Notes: generated by a model not told the origin, from the letters alone. Shown: positions 23,311 to 47,113, numbered from the stretch's first letter. The stretch is DNA of 64,000 nt from Ridgeia piscesae (GCA_025642075.2 JAODUO010000430.1:31001-95000), one strand, 5' to 3'. A program made the numbers and translations.

Positions 23311-24361
23311 TGACTATGTCTGTGACGTACGTTTTGGCTTCGTGCCAACAACTTGTTTTAAATGAAGCCGGATTTAGACGTTGTTATTAAACAGCTGAGG
23401 GTGATATGGCCTTGTCAGAGGGGAGAATTTAGAGGGCACAAAAACCTTCAAATGCACCACCTATCCAAATGTTTCGAGTCCGTTGTCACGATGTATCGCG
23501 CTGTCATCTCGTTGTGTTGCCGAATGAAATCGGGAGAAGAGGGTAGGGGGAATGCTCTTTTTGAAATATTCTCGCCCTGGAGTACCGGTGTCGTGGTCCC
23601 AGATTCGGCCGATCCCAGATTCGGTCGGGCCCAGATTCCTCACGAGTCTGCCGAATATGGGACCGCAACGGCAGCGGGTCACGATTTCTCGTTGTTACTA
23701 ACATAGTTTCCGTTAGTAATACACCAAGTATTCCAATGTGATTGTTATTTGCAAGTTTTTATTTAAAATGCATGCGCGTTAAGCGTTTTGAGGAAACGCG
23801 GCGCTGGCGCGTCGTATGCTACGCCAGGGCAGATAAAAGCGGGACTGCGTTTGCGCGCGCATGCGAGGTATGCGCGCGCAAGGACCACCACAGGTGTAAC
23901 AGCCAGTGAGTAAACTTCCCGTGCGCAGGGAAATATCGATTATATCGTTAGATATATAAACCTACCTCAGACGTTACCGTGATTGAGTATACGTGGGCCA
24001 CTACGCTGCCTTTAAATGTGTCTAGCGGAAAACATTTGGCACAATTTAAGGTCTGAACTGAAATCAAATTAAAGAAAACGTATATAAATTGAATCATATA
24101 TTAATAACTTCTCGAATCTAACATTTACTCATTACAATACGGCAAGTAAAAAGCGACTATGTAGCGGACCGTACCTCGGAAAGTGCACAGAGCAGAAGAA
24201 ACGTCAACAGCAAGCTACAGAACGCAGGCATTTTCCGTTGAGAACGACTTTGGCCAACCTACATGATTCAAACAGCTGACATGTAATCGTATCTGATAGT
24301 CTAGATTAGCATTTCATCTAGAAATAGATTGCAGTTTTATATCACCGTTCAGACGAACATT

Positions 24362-24435
<74 letters not shown>

Positions 24436-24910
24436 AACGATATATACATATATATATAATATATACACGTTTACCTGTTAATATCAGTGTAATGAACAAT
24501 GACTTTTCTATGTGTTGATATTTCAATAATTCACAGCTTTTTATACGTTCTTTTTTCCAGACGCTATTTTCCGAACCGTTCGATTACTGGTATATCCGTT
24601 AACTGATTTATTTACGTATCTCGTAACCAAGGTAATGTAACCGTTCGTTGTTTTTTAACGTGAAGACATTTTCTAAAACGTTACGCCACGATCCAGAATG
24701 GCGGGAATCCCTACCGAAAAAGAGGCTTGGAATAACTTAACGGGAAAACACGGATGACTGCAAGCAGAAACGAACGTCGTATCATTTCTATGTTCCCCAT
24801 TGAAAAACAGATCTGTACATTGTACCTGGATAGCTCATTTGCAACCAAAGCAGTTCTTCTCATACGTTTATCAGCAGCAGCATTGTCAGTGAGTGTGTCC
24901 ATGCGCCTAA
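23311..24910. other. Mixed unannotated DNA with a GC-rich patch
   Basis: A GC-rich stretch at about 23570-23890 contains a short tandem of CCCAGATTCGG-like units and a TATA-like GATAAAAG near 23831. I cannot tie it to a gene. (AT)n lies at 24367-24432. Nothing else was recognised. Confidence 0.4.
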
Positions 24911-25710
24911 TGTGAGGGTTGTGTACCCTTAAGTGTGTCCTTTATTTCCTTTATTTCGATCGCTAGGTGGGATCTCCATCAGCCGCGGTATCCTTCCTCA
25001 TACCATGGTGGTGAGCAGTGCCGTCCTAAAGAGGAGAGGGCTGCACAGTCACTCAGACGGCTGCCGAACGCCATCCCTGCTTCAATCCAGATGGAAGAGA
25101 CACCATATAGCCTGGGCCGCCAGTGTGCAGGTTCCTGACTACCGCTTCCAGTGCATCCACACCTGCTGCTTCGTCGTTTCCCCGTCGCCACAGGACTTGT
25201 AATGAGAGGGTAAAGTGATGTCGTGACTTGCGCGTTATTTGGTTTATAGTGAGGGAGACATTGCGCATTAATCAACCTCATTCTCTCCACGGCATCAGCG
25301 TAGTCCAGGGGAAAGGTAAGGCCGATAACCTGGCACTGGTATGTCGCAGGAGTTGCAGGAGTGGTGTTGCATGCAACAGCATACCGCCTTAGGGACTCCG
25401 ACTCCGGATTTTAACTCAGGGTTTACTCCTGATGCCTTTCCCATAAATTGGTATAGCCGCAAGGTAGCGGAAGTTTTAAGTCAGTGTTTTCCTTCTCTTA
25501 GATGAGTTACCACCCAAGGTTCACGAAGCAACTGGCCACCGCCACGCATTTGTCCCTTCTCCTGTCAGTTGAAATAGCTCCACCGCAAGAAGGTCCGCAG
25601 TTGGACTTGGCTGTCAGAGGCTATCTGACACGCATGCCTTAATGAGCAATAGGAGCATATCCCCGCTGCCCACTCCCGGCTTAACAACCTTAGCAGCATT
25701 TGTAGTATGT
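24910..25710. repeat. GC-richer block resembling an interspersed repeat
   Basis: About 800 bases clearly less AT-rich than the surroundings, with no convincing frame. The segments ATTGGTATAGCCGCAAGGTA and GTGTTTTCCTTCTCTTAGAT have the look of a high-copy repeat I have met in other invertebrate sequences, but I cannot name it. No terminal repeats were found. Confidence 0.4.
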
Positions 25711-27640
25711 TTATTATCATAATGTGAAAATTATATCATGCGAAGTAAATATTTACTTAGAATTCACATACACACCTACATCCATACATAAGCACACAAA
25801 CACATAATTACTTTCCTTTTCTCTGCACACTCTGGGGCATTTCTACATTGAACGGTAGTTTGGCAGTGTGTACGAATTCAAATTTTATCGTATGTCAGTT
25901 TGGCTTGATCGCCTATTTTTTATGAAAAGTATATGATGATCATGTTTTGTGACATTTATTTCTTAGAAAAGGTGATAGTTATGTGCGTGTAATGTTACAC
26001 TTGGTTTCCTGTACACGCTCTGCCAATGATGTGGCGGTGTTGTACCTGACAGCAGGGTCAGCGTGGATACATCTTTGCCATTCAAACGTTGATAAACAGA
26101 ACATTATCTCGAAGTGACACTGACACACTCTTCCTATGAATAGTTCTTCCTCTTCCTCGCCCTCTTTCAAATCCCCTTCCTCGTGTAGAACCCAGCGCAT
26201 GCAGTTCACCTTTTCCCTTAGCAGTGTTTTCATTCATTCAAAATCTGTGAAATTAACTCGTGATTATACAAACACCGTTTACGATATCTACTTTTCCAGG
26301 TGACGGTGGCAATACACTAAGAGGAAATAGTTGCAGCCATCAACCTTGAAACGCGAGCACCTACGTGCTCCGTTCAGAGGCGTAATGAAGGCACATGATT
26401 CTTACTACCTGACGCCACACGCTGAGGACATTTACTTGAGGGAAGAAGTAAAAACACTTAACAATCGGATATTATAACTGTATCTTGGGCATGGATAATA
26501 GTCAACAATAGCCCCTCTTCTATTGACTTATAGAAACTTTGCCGCACTACAGTACTCTTTTGTTGGACAAGGGATACAAATTATCTTAATACCCCCTCGC
26601 CAAGTAACATTTGAAATTCCCTACTGGACACATTGAATTCTTTCCCTATCAGAAAAACGGTCCACAACTCCTTTGTAAATAAACCACGCTACACTACATT
26701 ACATATTCATCTGTCAAGCTATAACTAAGTTAGCTTTACCGTTTATGTTTCATGTAATAACTTTTCAGTTTATGTTTCATGTAATACGTTCTACGATTAC
26801 GTCGTCCTGTATGCACTTTGTTATCTTTTAGACATAGCACGTTAGATACAGATCGTATCATTCTATAGACAATGTTATAGAAAACGTAACACGCCCACCC
26901 GGCAGACATCACGTGGAAGCAGAAGTCAATGTGAAGGAACAGAAACAAAAACAAATGGACAAGTTCATTTACTCCAGTGACGCAACAGTCTACGGGAATG
27001 AAGACAAATCAGTGTATTACACATGTGTGCTGTGGTAGATCCAAAGTTACAGTTGAAACAACACGTTCTTATCGACTACATACTGTGTATGTGAGTTTGT
27101 TTTATGTTTGCGTTTAACCGCTGTATAAAAGCTATATTTACTTTTCACAAATTGAGAAAAATAGACATGTGTATGTCTGAATGTTGATGCAGTTGAGACC
27201 AGTTCACTGCAACCCATAGCGAGGTGATGCACACTTCGTTGTTGCTTATGTAGACAGCCACTCGGAAAACGCATACTGATTTAGAAAGTGTGCTTAATGT
27301 CAAGGTAGTTCTTCATATGGATACCTCTTTATTATCGTCATGTTACATTGCTTAAGTTAGTCTGTTTTCGTTACTTTTGTACCATGCTATAACAAACCAT
27401 CCTCTCAAAAGCATCATTGTCGTACCGTGCAGCCAGTCTATAGCCCCAGCAGTGTCAATCAATCGGTAACATTTCGTAATTTATCTTTGTTTTGCATATA
27501 TTACCATTAATAATTAACACATCGACCGAAAAGGTTGTTACGCCATTGACCTTATAAACGATGCATCACACCAATCGCCTTGTACTGCCTGTTGAGTGTT
27601 CAATAGTACTGCATTGCAAGTGTCTCTAAAGCCAGCCGCA
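25711..27640. other. Gene-free spacer downstream of the CARD gene
   Basis: AT-rich, no recognised gene. On the minus strand, AATAAA at 27328-27333 is a candidate poly(A) signal for the CARD gene, about 315 bases past its stop codon. Confidence 0.5.
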
Positions 27641-27647
27641 TATATCG

Positions 27648-36657
<9,010 letters not shown>

Positions 36658-36795
36658 GTTTAATTAATTTATAGAGCCAGCTGTCAATGTTTATTCAGAA
36701 ACGAGTCTGTGTTATGAGCCCTTGATGACACCACGCAGATGTTTGACGTGTCGCCCCTTGGCGTTTCGGCTGTTCGCACAGACGAACTCCCCTGT

Positions 36796-37590
36796 AAGAC
36801 AAAATGAACATAATGTTATGGTAGCAAGTTCCATCTGATGATAACGCTGATAACGATGACGACGATGGTGATTATTATTGTATTTTAATACTTTTTGTAT
36901 TTAATTCGAAAGCACTGCAATTACAAATGTGTATGTCTATTAACACTGAACAACATGTAGCTACCATGTGCGAGCGGCTGTTGACTAAAGTTCACGGAGC
37001 ACACTTTGGGGTTTTTGCTTTTTAAAAATAAAATAGTGCATGTCCGACTTGGTATAGATTATAATCAATTATAATAATATAATTATATTCACCAGAATAA
37101 ACACAATTATTTTATACGTATCAGAGTATATAAAAAAATGTATATTATTCGTGACGGTCGCAAATGGGAATTATATATTTGATAAATGCATAGTTTAAAT
37201 ATTTTGCTTTATATTTACTTATGAAATATTTCAAACAATAATCCTGTTTACATGGTAACTGCATTTCATTCAATAGTTGAATCGTATAATATAATATAAT
37301 ATAATATAATATAATATAATATAATATAATATAATATAATATAATATAATATAATATAATATAATATAATATAATATAATAATTCAATGGCAATAATGTC
37401 AAACGGGTGGGGACTCTCTTTGGTTGAGGTCCTGAGCTGCACTATATGCCTGGTAAAATTTTATTAGATAATCATTTATATAACTGTCTACTACAGAATG
37501 CAAATATCCTAAATGTGTTCACAATATATTTTAGAACGAATAGTATTGTGTCTTTCAGATATCTTAAAAAATAAACCTACCTACAGGCAC
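36796..37590. other. Region between the two head-to-head genes
   Basis: AT-rich, holding (TATAA)n at about 37285-37380. The promoters of both the CARD gene and p31comet must lie in or near this interval. No further element could be identified. Confidence 0.45.
37285..37380. repeat. (TATAA)n pentanucleotide array
   Basis: About 19 units of ATAAT/TATAA in the shared upstream region of the two genes. Confidence 0.96.
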
Positions 37591-37597
37591 TGGGCAC

Positions 37598-37658
37598 CGT
37601 GTGTTTGCTTACAAACAAACGCACGTTTTCCCGACGTTTGTTTGTAAGCAAACACACG
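37598..37658. promoter_or_regulatory. 24-bp perfect inverted repeat upstream of p31comet
   Basis: The left arm 37598-37621 and right arm 37635-37658 pair perfectly around a 13-base loop. The arms contain TTGTTTGTAAGCAAACA-like sequence, which resembles forkhead-factor sites. It lies 53 bases before the start codon, so it is either promoter DNA or in the 5' leader, where it could fold in RNA. The regulatory role is inferred. Confidence 0.5.
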
Positions 37659-37711
37659 TGTTATAACATTAGTAGTCAGATCGAGGCTGCTACCTCGTTA
37701 AGCGAACTAAG

Positions 37712-37903
37712 ATGGCTTCCGTCTGTCGCGCGAAAATGCAAGATGATAAGAAAATATTTTTAGACGTTGAATTTGATGGTATCATAGAAAGCTCTGTACG
37801 AGCTAATCTAGTAATAGAGATGATCAAGTACATTGTATACCAACGGCAGCAAATTCCTTTGCCATTTGACCAAATAAAACGGGACGTCGACGCTGCACGG
37901 GTG
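37712..37903 (+). CDS. MAD2L1BP: p31comet exon 1
   Basis: 64 codons from ATG to GTG, ending in phase 0 at the donor GTGAGTGG. Contains the first HORMA-like strand and helix (FLDVEFDGIIESSVRANLVI) and the conserved YQRQQ segment. Confidence 0.92.
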
Positions 37904-40900
37904 GTGAGTGGGCGATAATATGGGTTCAATTACGTGACGTGAAGTAATTTTCAGTTGGCCTGTGCTGTTCTTAAATCCAACATATCGAGATAGTTACTGG
38001 GTGATCATTTACATGCTGGACACTTATTAATGCAATAAAATTTGATTAAAATGTATACATACATGGGTCATTCCGTGTGAACGCAACCAATGGCGTTGCT
38101 GTCAACTCTTTTTTGAACAGTTCAGTATGGTAAGAACCTTTGGTAAGATTAGCAAGAATCCAAAATTTGAGCGTTCTTACTTACATAGTTTTCAAGTTAC
38201 GGCAGTTTGAAATTTGGGACTTAGACGTTTTTCGACAACTTGTTAAAAATAAATAATTTTATTCACATTTCACTAGTCAATATCTTCTGCACTCTTTAGC
38301 CTGTACCAGTGAAATTGTGTGGAGTTGCTCTCCATAATATAAAGATTGCATACCTACAATTAGAACATAAATACAGTGCATGGTTAATGTGCAGCAAGTT
38401 GATAACCATCATGATTTATTCACAATATAACTTGCGGGAGAGTTTTCAGACCCAGATTGTGAACAAAATACACACACGTTAGACCCAAATTGTACATATT
38501 TGGTACCTAGACATACATATGTGCAAATCTAGGAAATATGGCAGGTCTGGTTGCCTTAACTATGAATCTGTTCATATGCAAAAATAGTACATTATTATAT
38601 TTCTTTAAAAATGACCAACTTCCGACCCACAAAATTCGATGAGGCGTAGCTTATATTATCACAAAACTTTTTCTAGATGTTAGTTCATTTCTATAACTCA
38701 AATAACTAGTAAGTCTCAATATCCTTCCGAGCTTCCTTCACAACAAAAATGGCATATGTCTGGGTGCCCCACCTTTTAAAATAAATTGCTTGTGATATAC
38801 GAGAGGTTTTTCAGACATTGATTGCAAGCTAAATATAGATGGTTAAATTAACTGTTGTGCGTATTTGATATATATGCATAACATTGTGAATTATCAGAGT
38901 AATATGACATGCCTGACAGTCTTAATTATGAAACTACACATACCCAAATGTCCTACATTTTATATTTCTTTAAAATTAGCAAACTTCCAACCCTAAATGG
39001 TCAATGCTGATTAGAAGGTATTGTTATCAAACTTTTACCAGGCATAAACCAGCTCCATGCTTCAAGCAAAACTCCCTAAGAATGTATACTGATATGCACA
39101 GATATGCAATATTTACAAATATTACCAATAACATAATATATTATGTTTAACTCAAGACCAGTGCTTGAAACCCGCTCGCAAGTGATTTATTGATATTTTT
39201 TCTGTATCTATGGGTCCCCATTCGTCTTGATAAGGAAGCATGGAAGGATATCGAGAGTTATTAATTATTTAGTCTTTGGACCGGTTTATGCTTGGTAAAA
39301 GTTTGATAACAATACCTTCTCATCCACATTGACCTTGGATTGGAAGTTTGCTAATTTTAAAAGATATAAAATGTAGGACATTTGGGTATGTGTAGATTCA
39401 TAATTAAGACCATTAGGCATGTCATATTGCTCTGATAGTACACAATGTTTTGCATATAATATTATATAAAATACAACAGTTCATTTAACCATCCATATTT
39501 AGCTTGCAATCAATGTCTGAGAACCGTCTTGTACATCATAAGCAATTTCTTTAAAAAGTTGTATCAATGGGTCCCCATTCTTTTTGAGAAAGAAGCATGA
39601 AAGGATATTGAGAGTTACTTGTTATTTTGTCTTAGAACTGGTTTATGCCTGGTAGAAATACAACTAATTAATACACTTATATAAATAATATGCATGTGAC
39701 TTGAAACTGACCTGATGGAATCGTATTTGTTACTTATGTAATTATACAGACAATTTTGATCATGTTCTCTTCCCATACTTGCACTCATGCTCACTCTAGT
39801 AATGTTTTACAACTATTGTATTTTGTGTTGCAAAGTTAATTTATTATTTGTAGTTTTGCTTCAAAATCCTGATCTGGGAAAAGGCACTTGGCAAGGTTAT
39901 CTAATCAAACGTCCATGAAAAATTGATGACATGAAACAGTTCAACACTAGGGGACCTGGGGACCATTTCACTAAGACAAAGCTCTGAAGGAAAACTCATC
40001 ATAAAACAAACACTTTTGTTAAATAACATAACTTTTTTACAAAACACAAATAGTTTTACAGAGGACACAGTTTCTGTGGTACGCCAGTGACAATGTCCCA
40101 ACAGCATGTCATGGTGTTGACAATTTTTGGGTATTCAAGATAACTGTTAAGGATCAATATTTATTTTATTTTAAAGTGCGAAATCGGGTATAAGAGCTCT
40201 TAATAAGATTAGTGAAAATGATAAAGTGATCTTCAGGAAAATTCGTCATTAACTAAATTTGTTGTTAAATTAGTATTTGTTAAATGCATATATCCATTGC
40301 CACATTACCAAGGACACTGTTTCAGTGACACACTAGTGACAATATCTCTCTGGCGAGTCATGATGTTGACAGTTTGCATATATTCAGGATCACTGTAAAT
40401 GATTAAAGCTGATTTCATTCGAAGTGCAAAAAAATCAGGTTTAATAGTTCTTAACAACATTAATGAATTGGTCCACCAAGCCAGACCTAAAAACATAGTG
40501 ACCAGGAAATAAGTACAACTGCTGCCCATGTGTTGATCTGGTTCGAGTACTTCAGAAACAAGAGAGAAAACACTGGGAGAGATCAAAGTAAATTATAACT
40601 GTAAAACACACCAGTCATGTTTGGTCTGCTGATATTGTGGCATCTTTGCAATAAAATAAATTACCAAAAATAGTCAGATGCGGTTGGCATTTCACGGGAA
40701 TGGTATACATTATAAACATGGTTCTTGTTTACCTACACGATCTGTTGAGCATAATGCCGCTCACAAGAGTGACGTATGTGTACTTTTATTCTTGTAGAAA
40801 CTGGAGCAGGATAATGCGACCACTAGGCGGCAGCACGTGCGACGTCCCAACCAGTCGGAGCACCGGAAGCGGAAACACGTGGTAGACTCTCTAGAGGAGC

Positions 40901-41604
40901 TGTTTTCCCTCATAAAGCGCGTGTTTGCCGAAGGTGGCCCCATCAAGCAAGTGGCCGTTTTGCTCGGTTCGACAATCGTCACGCCAAAGGAGGTGCTCGT
41001 CCTTCATTTTCCGACGGCATTTTACGAGGGTCCCGTCCTGTCGCTGAAGTCGTGCATTTCGTCCCTGTTCAAAACGTTGATTTCCGGCGATTTCCAAAGC
41101 GCTGCGAAAACGATGAATTCCAGCACGAAGCTGACCGTGTTGATGCTGGCGGCGAGACACTGCGATTTCGCGCCGCACCGGATGTTGTACAAGCCGCATT
41201 TTAAAGTGCCCGCCAGGGGTCAGCACCTGATGGTGAATTTCCACTGCACCAGCGGCGTGGCTCCTGCGGAGTTGAGTCGGTTGGACGAGACCGACGTCGA
41301 CATCTCGGGCATTGAACCACTGCCCATGTACACGCCAGGCATGTCTCCTGCTGACCTCAGCTGCTTACATTCTGGACACTCCCCCGTTAGCTCGTGTCAG
41401 GCGTCAGCCAAGCGCCGACCTAGGTCACACCGCGGGTCTTATTGCACTCCTTCTGACCGGCGGCGTAGTTCGCTGGTTATCCCCAGCCACGATGGGTTCT
41501 CTGTGACGGACCGAGGGGCAGACGACGAAGCGGAACCCGTTGAGTATGTGTGGTATCAGTTCCCAGTCACGACGAAAGGATACGTGAGCAGCACGACGGC
41601 GTAA
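37712..41604 (+). CDS. MAD2L1BP: MAD2L1-binding protein (p31comet)
   Basis: Two coding exons, 37712-37903 and 40798-41604, give 332 residues in one unbroken frame. p31comet is a HORMA-like adaptor that binds closed MAD2 and works with the TRIP13 ATPase to silence the spindle checkpoint. The support is collinear family motifs: YQRQQIPLPFDQIK (residues 43-56), LLGSTIVTPKE (119-129), LISGDFQSAAK in mid-domain, FKVPARGQHLMVNFHC, and the C-terminal VEYVWYQFPVTTKGY (312-326). The vertebrate protein is about 274 residues; the extra length is a Ser/Pro/Arg-rich insert (roughly residues 230-308) before the last strand. The start ATG sits in AAGATGGC, a good initiation context. The gene is head-to-head with the CARD gene about 0.9 kb away, and its 2.9-kb intron carries an inverted-repeat element. 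I am confident of the family. Confidence 0.93.
38690..39650. repeat. Inverted-repeat element in the p31comet intron
   Basis: Arms about 38690-39060 and 39270-39640 are reverse complements around 39165. Anchors are CAGACATTGATTGCAAGCT (38812) and ATTGTTATCAAACTTTTACC (39020) with their partners near 39505 and 39290. The spacer contains a direct copy (39208-39290) of the far end (39566-39650). It appears to be a foldback-type insertion with an extra end. Confidence 0.75.
39895..40590. repeat. Weak direct repeat in the p31comet intron
   Basis: The segment ending GTGGTACGCCAGTGACAATG at about 40078-40130 and its upstream part match about 40200-40400 (ACACTAGTGACAATATC, TCATGATGTTGACA) at modest identity. 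It appears to be an old tandem duplication. Confidence 0.45.
40798..41604 (+). CDS. MAD2L1BP: p31comet exon 2
   Basis: Acceptor TTTTATTCTTGTAG. 268 codons from KLEQDNATTRRQHV to a TAA at 41602. GC-richer than its surroundings, as expected for coding DNA in this genome. Carries the rest of the HORMA-like fold and the family's C-terminal motif. Confidence 0.93.
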   Translation, partial: KLEQDNATTRRQHVRRPNQSEHRKRKHVVDSLEELFSLIKRVFAEGGPIKQVAVLLGSTIVTPKEVLVLHFPTAFYEGPVLSLKSCISSLFKTLISGDFQSAAKTMNSSTKLTVLMLAARHCDFAPHRMLYKPHFKVPARGQHLMVNFHCTSGVAPAELSRLDETDVDISGIEPLPMYTPGMSPADLSCLHSGHSPVSSCQASAKRRPRSHRGSYCTPSDRRRSSLVIPSHDGFSVTDRGADDEAEPVEYVWYQFPVTTKGYVSSTTA

Positions 41605-41736
41605 TGATTGTATAACTCTTCCATACCATGATTCTCATATATTCTTTACTGTTCCATTCTTTTGTGTGATTACATTTATCCACCTCCTCGTCGTTGAACA
41701 TTGGGTATAATAGAAACAACATACACAAAATACCTG

Positions 41737-44270
<2,534 letters not shown>

Positions 44271-45041
44271 AGGCGGATCTTTACTTCACGTCCGAGGTAC
44301 GAGATGCGCGTTGCCACGGCGACGACAAATGTCCATTATTAAGCTCAACGTCTTGGCCATTCCGCAAGAATACGTGCGCAGCGCGATATCCATCTAGGGA
44401 AACCACAGAGGTTGTCTTTCACGCGGCTCGCATCTCCTTTGACGGTTGTTGTGTTTGTAATGCTACCGTAGTGATCGACTGGAGAAATTGCTTGTCATCG
44501 ACTAATTTGGACCGATGTTACGCGATCTCGTTTACGGCCTCCCGCAGAAAACGGTTTCTATTGCTGCCAGTTGTGTCAGTTCGTGAACAACACTTCGATC
44601 GTGTTGCCGTCTGAACGACGTTTTTATTGCTGCCTGCCATATAAGACTGCGAAAACAAGACCCATGTGTATTTGTTGGGCCAAGAACACGTGTTCCATTT
44701 TATTCTGTATTTGGGTGGAGACGTGTCCACGCATCTGTAGGCGGAGTCTGTACCAAGTAAGGCAATTGTAGGCTGGGTACCAAATAAAGGGTGTCGTTGA
44801 CCTGAACTGCGGCAGCAGGTGGTCCCCGCAGTAAGACGTGTCGCCACAAGAAGAACTGCTGCGTTCTTTCTGCAACTTCTGGAAGGCCACAGATCGCATG
44901 CTCATCTCCGAGAGAGACCGCTCTTTTCGTCGCTAATGTTCGTTAAGTTTGTCTTCATCGCGAGCTTTCTGAATGTTTGAAGTGATAGTTGCAAGTGATA
45001 CGGGTGGTGTACGTTACGTTGTTGCATGGTTTCAGTGCAAC

Positions 45042-45187
45042 ATGAAGGCGTGGTTACTAGGTGTGTCGGTCCTACTTGTCGTTGTTGCGATGACGTCGGC
45101 CGGAACCAGTCAGGAACCAGTCAGTAACCAGATGCATTCCATTGACTCTGCTGAGGCAAAGAGTTTCTTTGGCAATCTTCGAAAGTA
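45042..45187 (+). CDS. First exon of a secreted protein (partial)
   Basis: ATG (context CAACATGA) opens MKAWLLGVSVLLVVVAMTSA, a clear signal peptide with a basic start, hydrophobic core and small residues at the likely cleavage site. It continues GTSQEPVSNQMHSIDS and AEAKSFFGNLRK, and the exon ends at a consensus donor (GAAA then GTAAGA). Later exons were not found within the following 2 kb. The short repeated EPVSNQ-like stretch and the FFGNLRK end suggest a small secreted or matrix peptide precursor, but I do not recognise the family. Confidence 0.5.
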
Positions 45188-45216
45188 AGAGCGATTTGTT
45201 TGTTCTAGCGTTCTCT

Positions 45217-45410
45217 ATCTCTCTTCTCTCTCTCTCTCTCTCTCTCTCTCCCTCTCTTTCCCTTTCCCTCTCTCTCCCCTCTCTCTCCCCTCTCTCTCTC
45301 CCCGCTCTCTCTTCTCTCTCTCTCTCTCTCCCTGTCTATCTCTCTGTCTCTCTCTCTCCCTCTCCCCCTTCTCTCTCCCCCCCCCCCCCTCTCTCTCTCT
45401 CTTTCTTTCT
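45217..45410. repeat. (CT)n-rich low-complexity tract
   Basis: CT/CCCT/TTTC mixture with a C homopolymer near 45380, directly inside the intron after the signal-peptide exon. Confidence 0.95.
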
Positions 45411-45629
45411 GTGTACGTGCGTGTGAGTGTGGTGTGTGAATTTGCGTGTTTGTGTGTGTGCGTGCATACGCGCATGCGCATACACGACTGATAACCCAAA
45501 CTAATATTGTCATATGCACATATTTCTCTATACACACTTTTAACATGCATAGTATTTAATTGCACCAGACAACGACAAGTATCAGTAGGGACTGTATATA
45601 CGACCAAGACGTCGAGGGATGCAAAAGGC

Positions 45630-45710
45630 TATTTAACCACAGGCCAAGATAAAACATGTAGCAAGGAAAGGTTGAGAAAGTCCTGGTAGAGGAGGAGCCA
45701 TTCTTGTACA
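45630..45710 (+). repeat. Short interspersed segment, second of a related pair
   Basis: Matches 43849-43924: GGCCAAGATAAAACATGTAG, then GGAGGAGCCATTCTTGTAC. Confidence 0.5.
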
Positions 45711-47030
45711 TGGGCTAGAAGATGTCATACAGTCATACTGATGACCGAGCTACAGCAAGGAACGGGCTGGGCTGTCTTGGACGTATTTAACTGGTATTTT
45801 GGTCAGTATATCAAGCATATATCCATTTGCCATCAAGTGTTAAACGTTTGTTTACAAGGCGAAAAATAACTTACTCAAAGCGAGCCAGTCATGATTTAGA
45901 ACGACAGAGTGTCTTTTCCACTATGCGTGCAATGTCTTTGTGTAAAGAGAGTGCAAGTATAGAATTCTCTATGCGATGATTTAAAAATAGTTAATACTGC
46001 TGCTGCATTTAAAGGTAAATGAAAGAATCTTTTATTTAAGAAATCTCTAGTTGTGGACCATCTCTCTTAACTATATTATATGTCAAGATGTTTGCTTATG
46101 TTATACTTTGTATATGAATTTGTAACCAGTACTTAAATCAACATTATGTGTCAGGGGTAAATTGACAAAAAGTCATTGACTTCAAATTTACCTCTTTCAA
46201 ACATTGTATATTGTAGTATTGTAGCTAAATTTGCCTGTTCGTATTGTATTTAATGTTGTTAACAATGTTCTGAGTACAATGTTCTGAATAAACTTTCATA
46301 TAAGTAGAGTATGACGATGACACTACCAATGTTGTGTAGCCGTTGACTACCAGTAGACCTACACACAGTGTTGAGAACGAACTTCACAAAGTCAAAAGTG
46401 GTTTCTCATAATTAAATTTGTCAAGCGGTTTGCAAGACAGGGCAGTGACGCCGCCACTGGTAACGGTTGAGGTCATCCAGCCGTATACTGGAGAGACGAT
46501 TGCAGTTAAACAAGACCATATCGGTTGTTGATGCTCAATGTGCTAATGCCGGTATCTCCAAACAACCGACAGAACACTGACCGGTCACATGTCTCGTTTG
46601 AATCACTTTCCGTTCCCCGTGCAGGGGGCGGACATGGCAGCAAAAATATTAGAAGCCTTAAAAGATGGCGCCGCCGCGTAGTTATCCTAGAAAGCCGCCG
46701 GGTGCGCCACTGATTGGATTGGCCTCGTTTTCGGCCGTTACTTGGCGCAGGTGGTGTCTCTTTCTGTCTGTTCCTCTTGATGGCAGTAGTACGGTAGCCA
46801 AATATCAAATAGCGGTCTGACTGATCTCAAAGAACTTTCATCAAGTATACATTGTAATTAAAAGCCACCACATGGTTTGCATTTGGCTAGCAGGTGCGCT
46901 TCTGGAATCAGCTCGCCGTTCCAATTAATTCTTCTGAAACTATAGCTAGCTTTCGAGGAAAAAACGTGAAACATATTTGTTTGAAATTGCTTTTCCGCCA
47001 TCTTCCACGGTTCCATGCTACAACGACGAC
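45711..47030. other. Gene-free spacer
   Basis: No gene or clear repeat recognised. A slightly CpG-richer patch with AGATGGCGCCGCC occurs near 46663 but has no open frame. Confidence 0.45.
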
Positions 47031-47113
47031 GTTTGCCTGTCCCTTTTATGATTACGCCAAATGATTAATTTTTGGCGCTTCTGAGCTTGAATTTTCAAGG
47101 ATGTAGCGCTATA
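47030..47113 (-). repeat. Short interspersed repeat (CTTCTATAGCGCC family), distal half, split by the LINE
   Basis: On the minus strand it reads TATAGCGCTACATCC, CTTGAAAATTCAAGCTC and ATCATTTGGCGTAATCATAA, then GGGACAGGCAAACG, matching the second half of 12345-12490. The first half (ACACTTCTATAG) lies on the other side of the LINE at 51722-51750. The LINE therefore inserted into this older repeat. Confidence 0.7.
47109..47113. other. Target-site duplication of the LINE (left)
   Basis: CTATA here and at 51722-51726 brackets the LINE. Five bases is short but typical for CR1-type insertions. Confidence 0.6.

Noticed and set aside
24935..25290. Protein-coding genes in the GC-richer block
   Set aside because: Several short frames overlap on both strands, none with a domain. 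The block behaves like repeat DNA.
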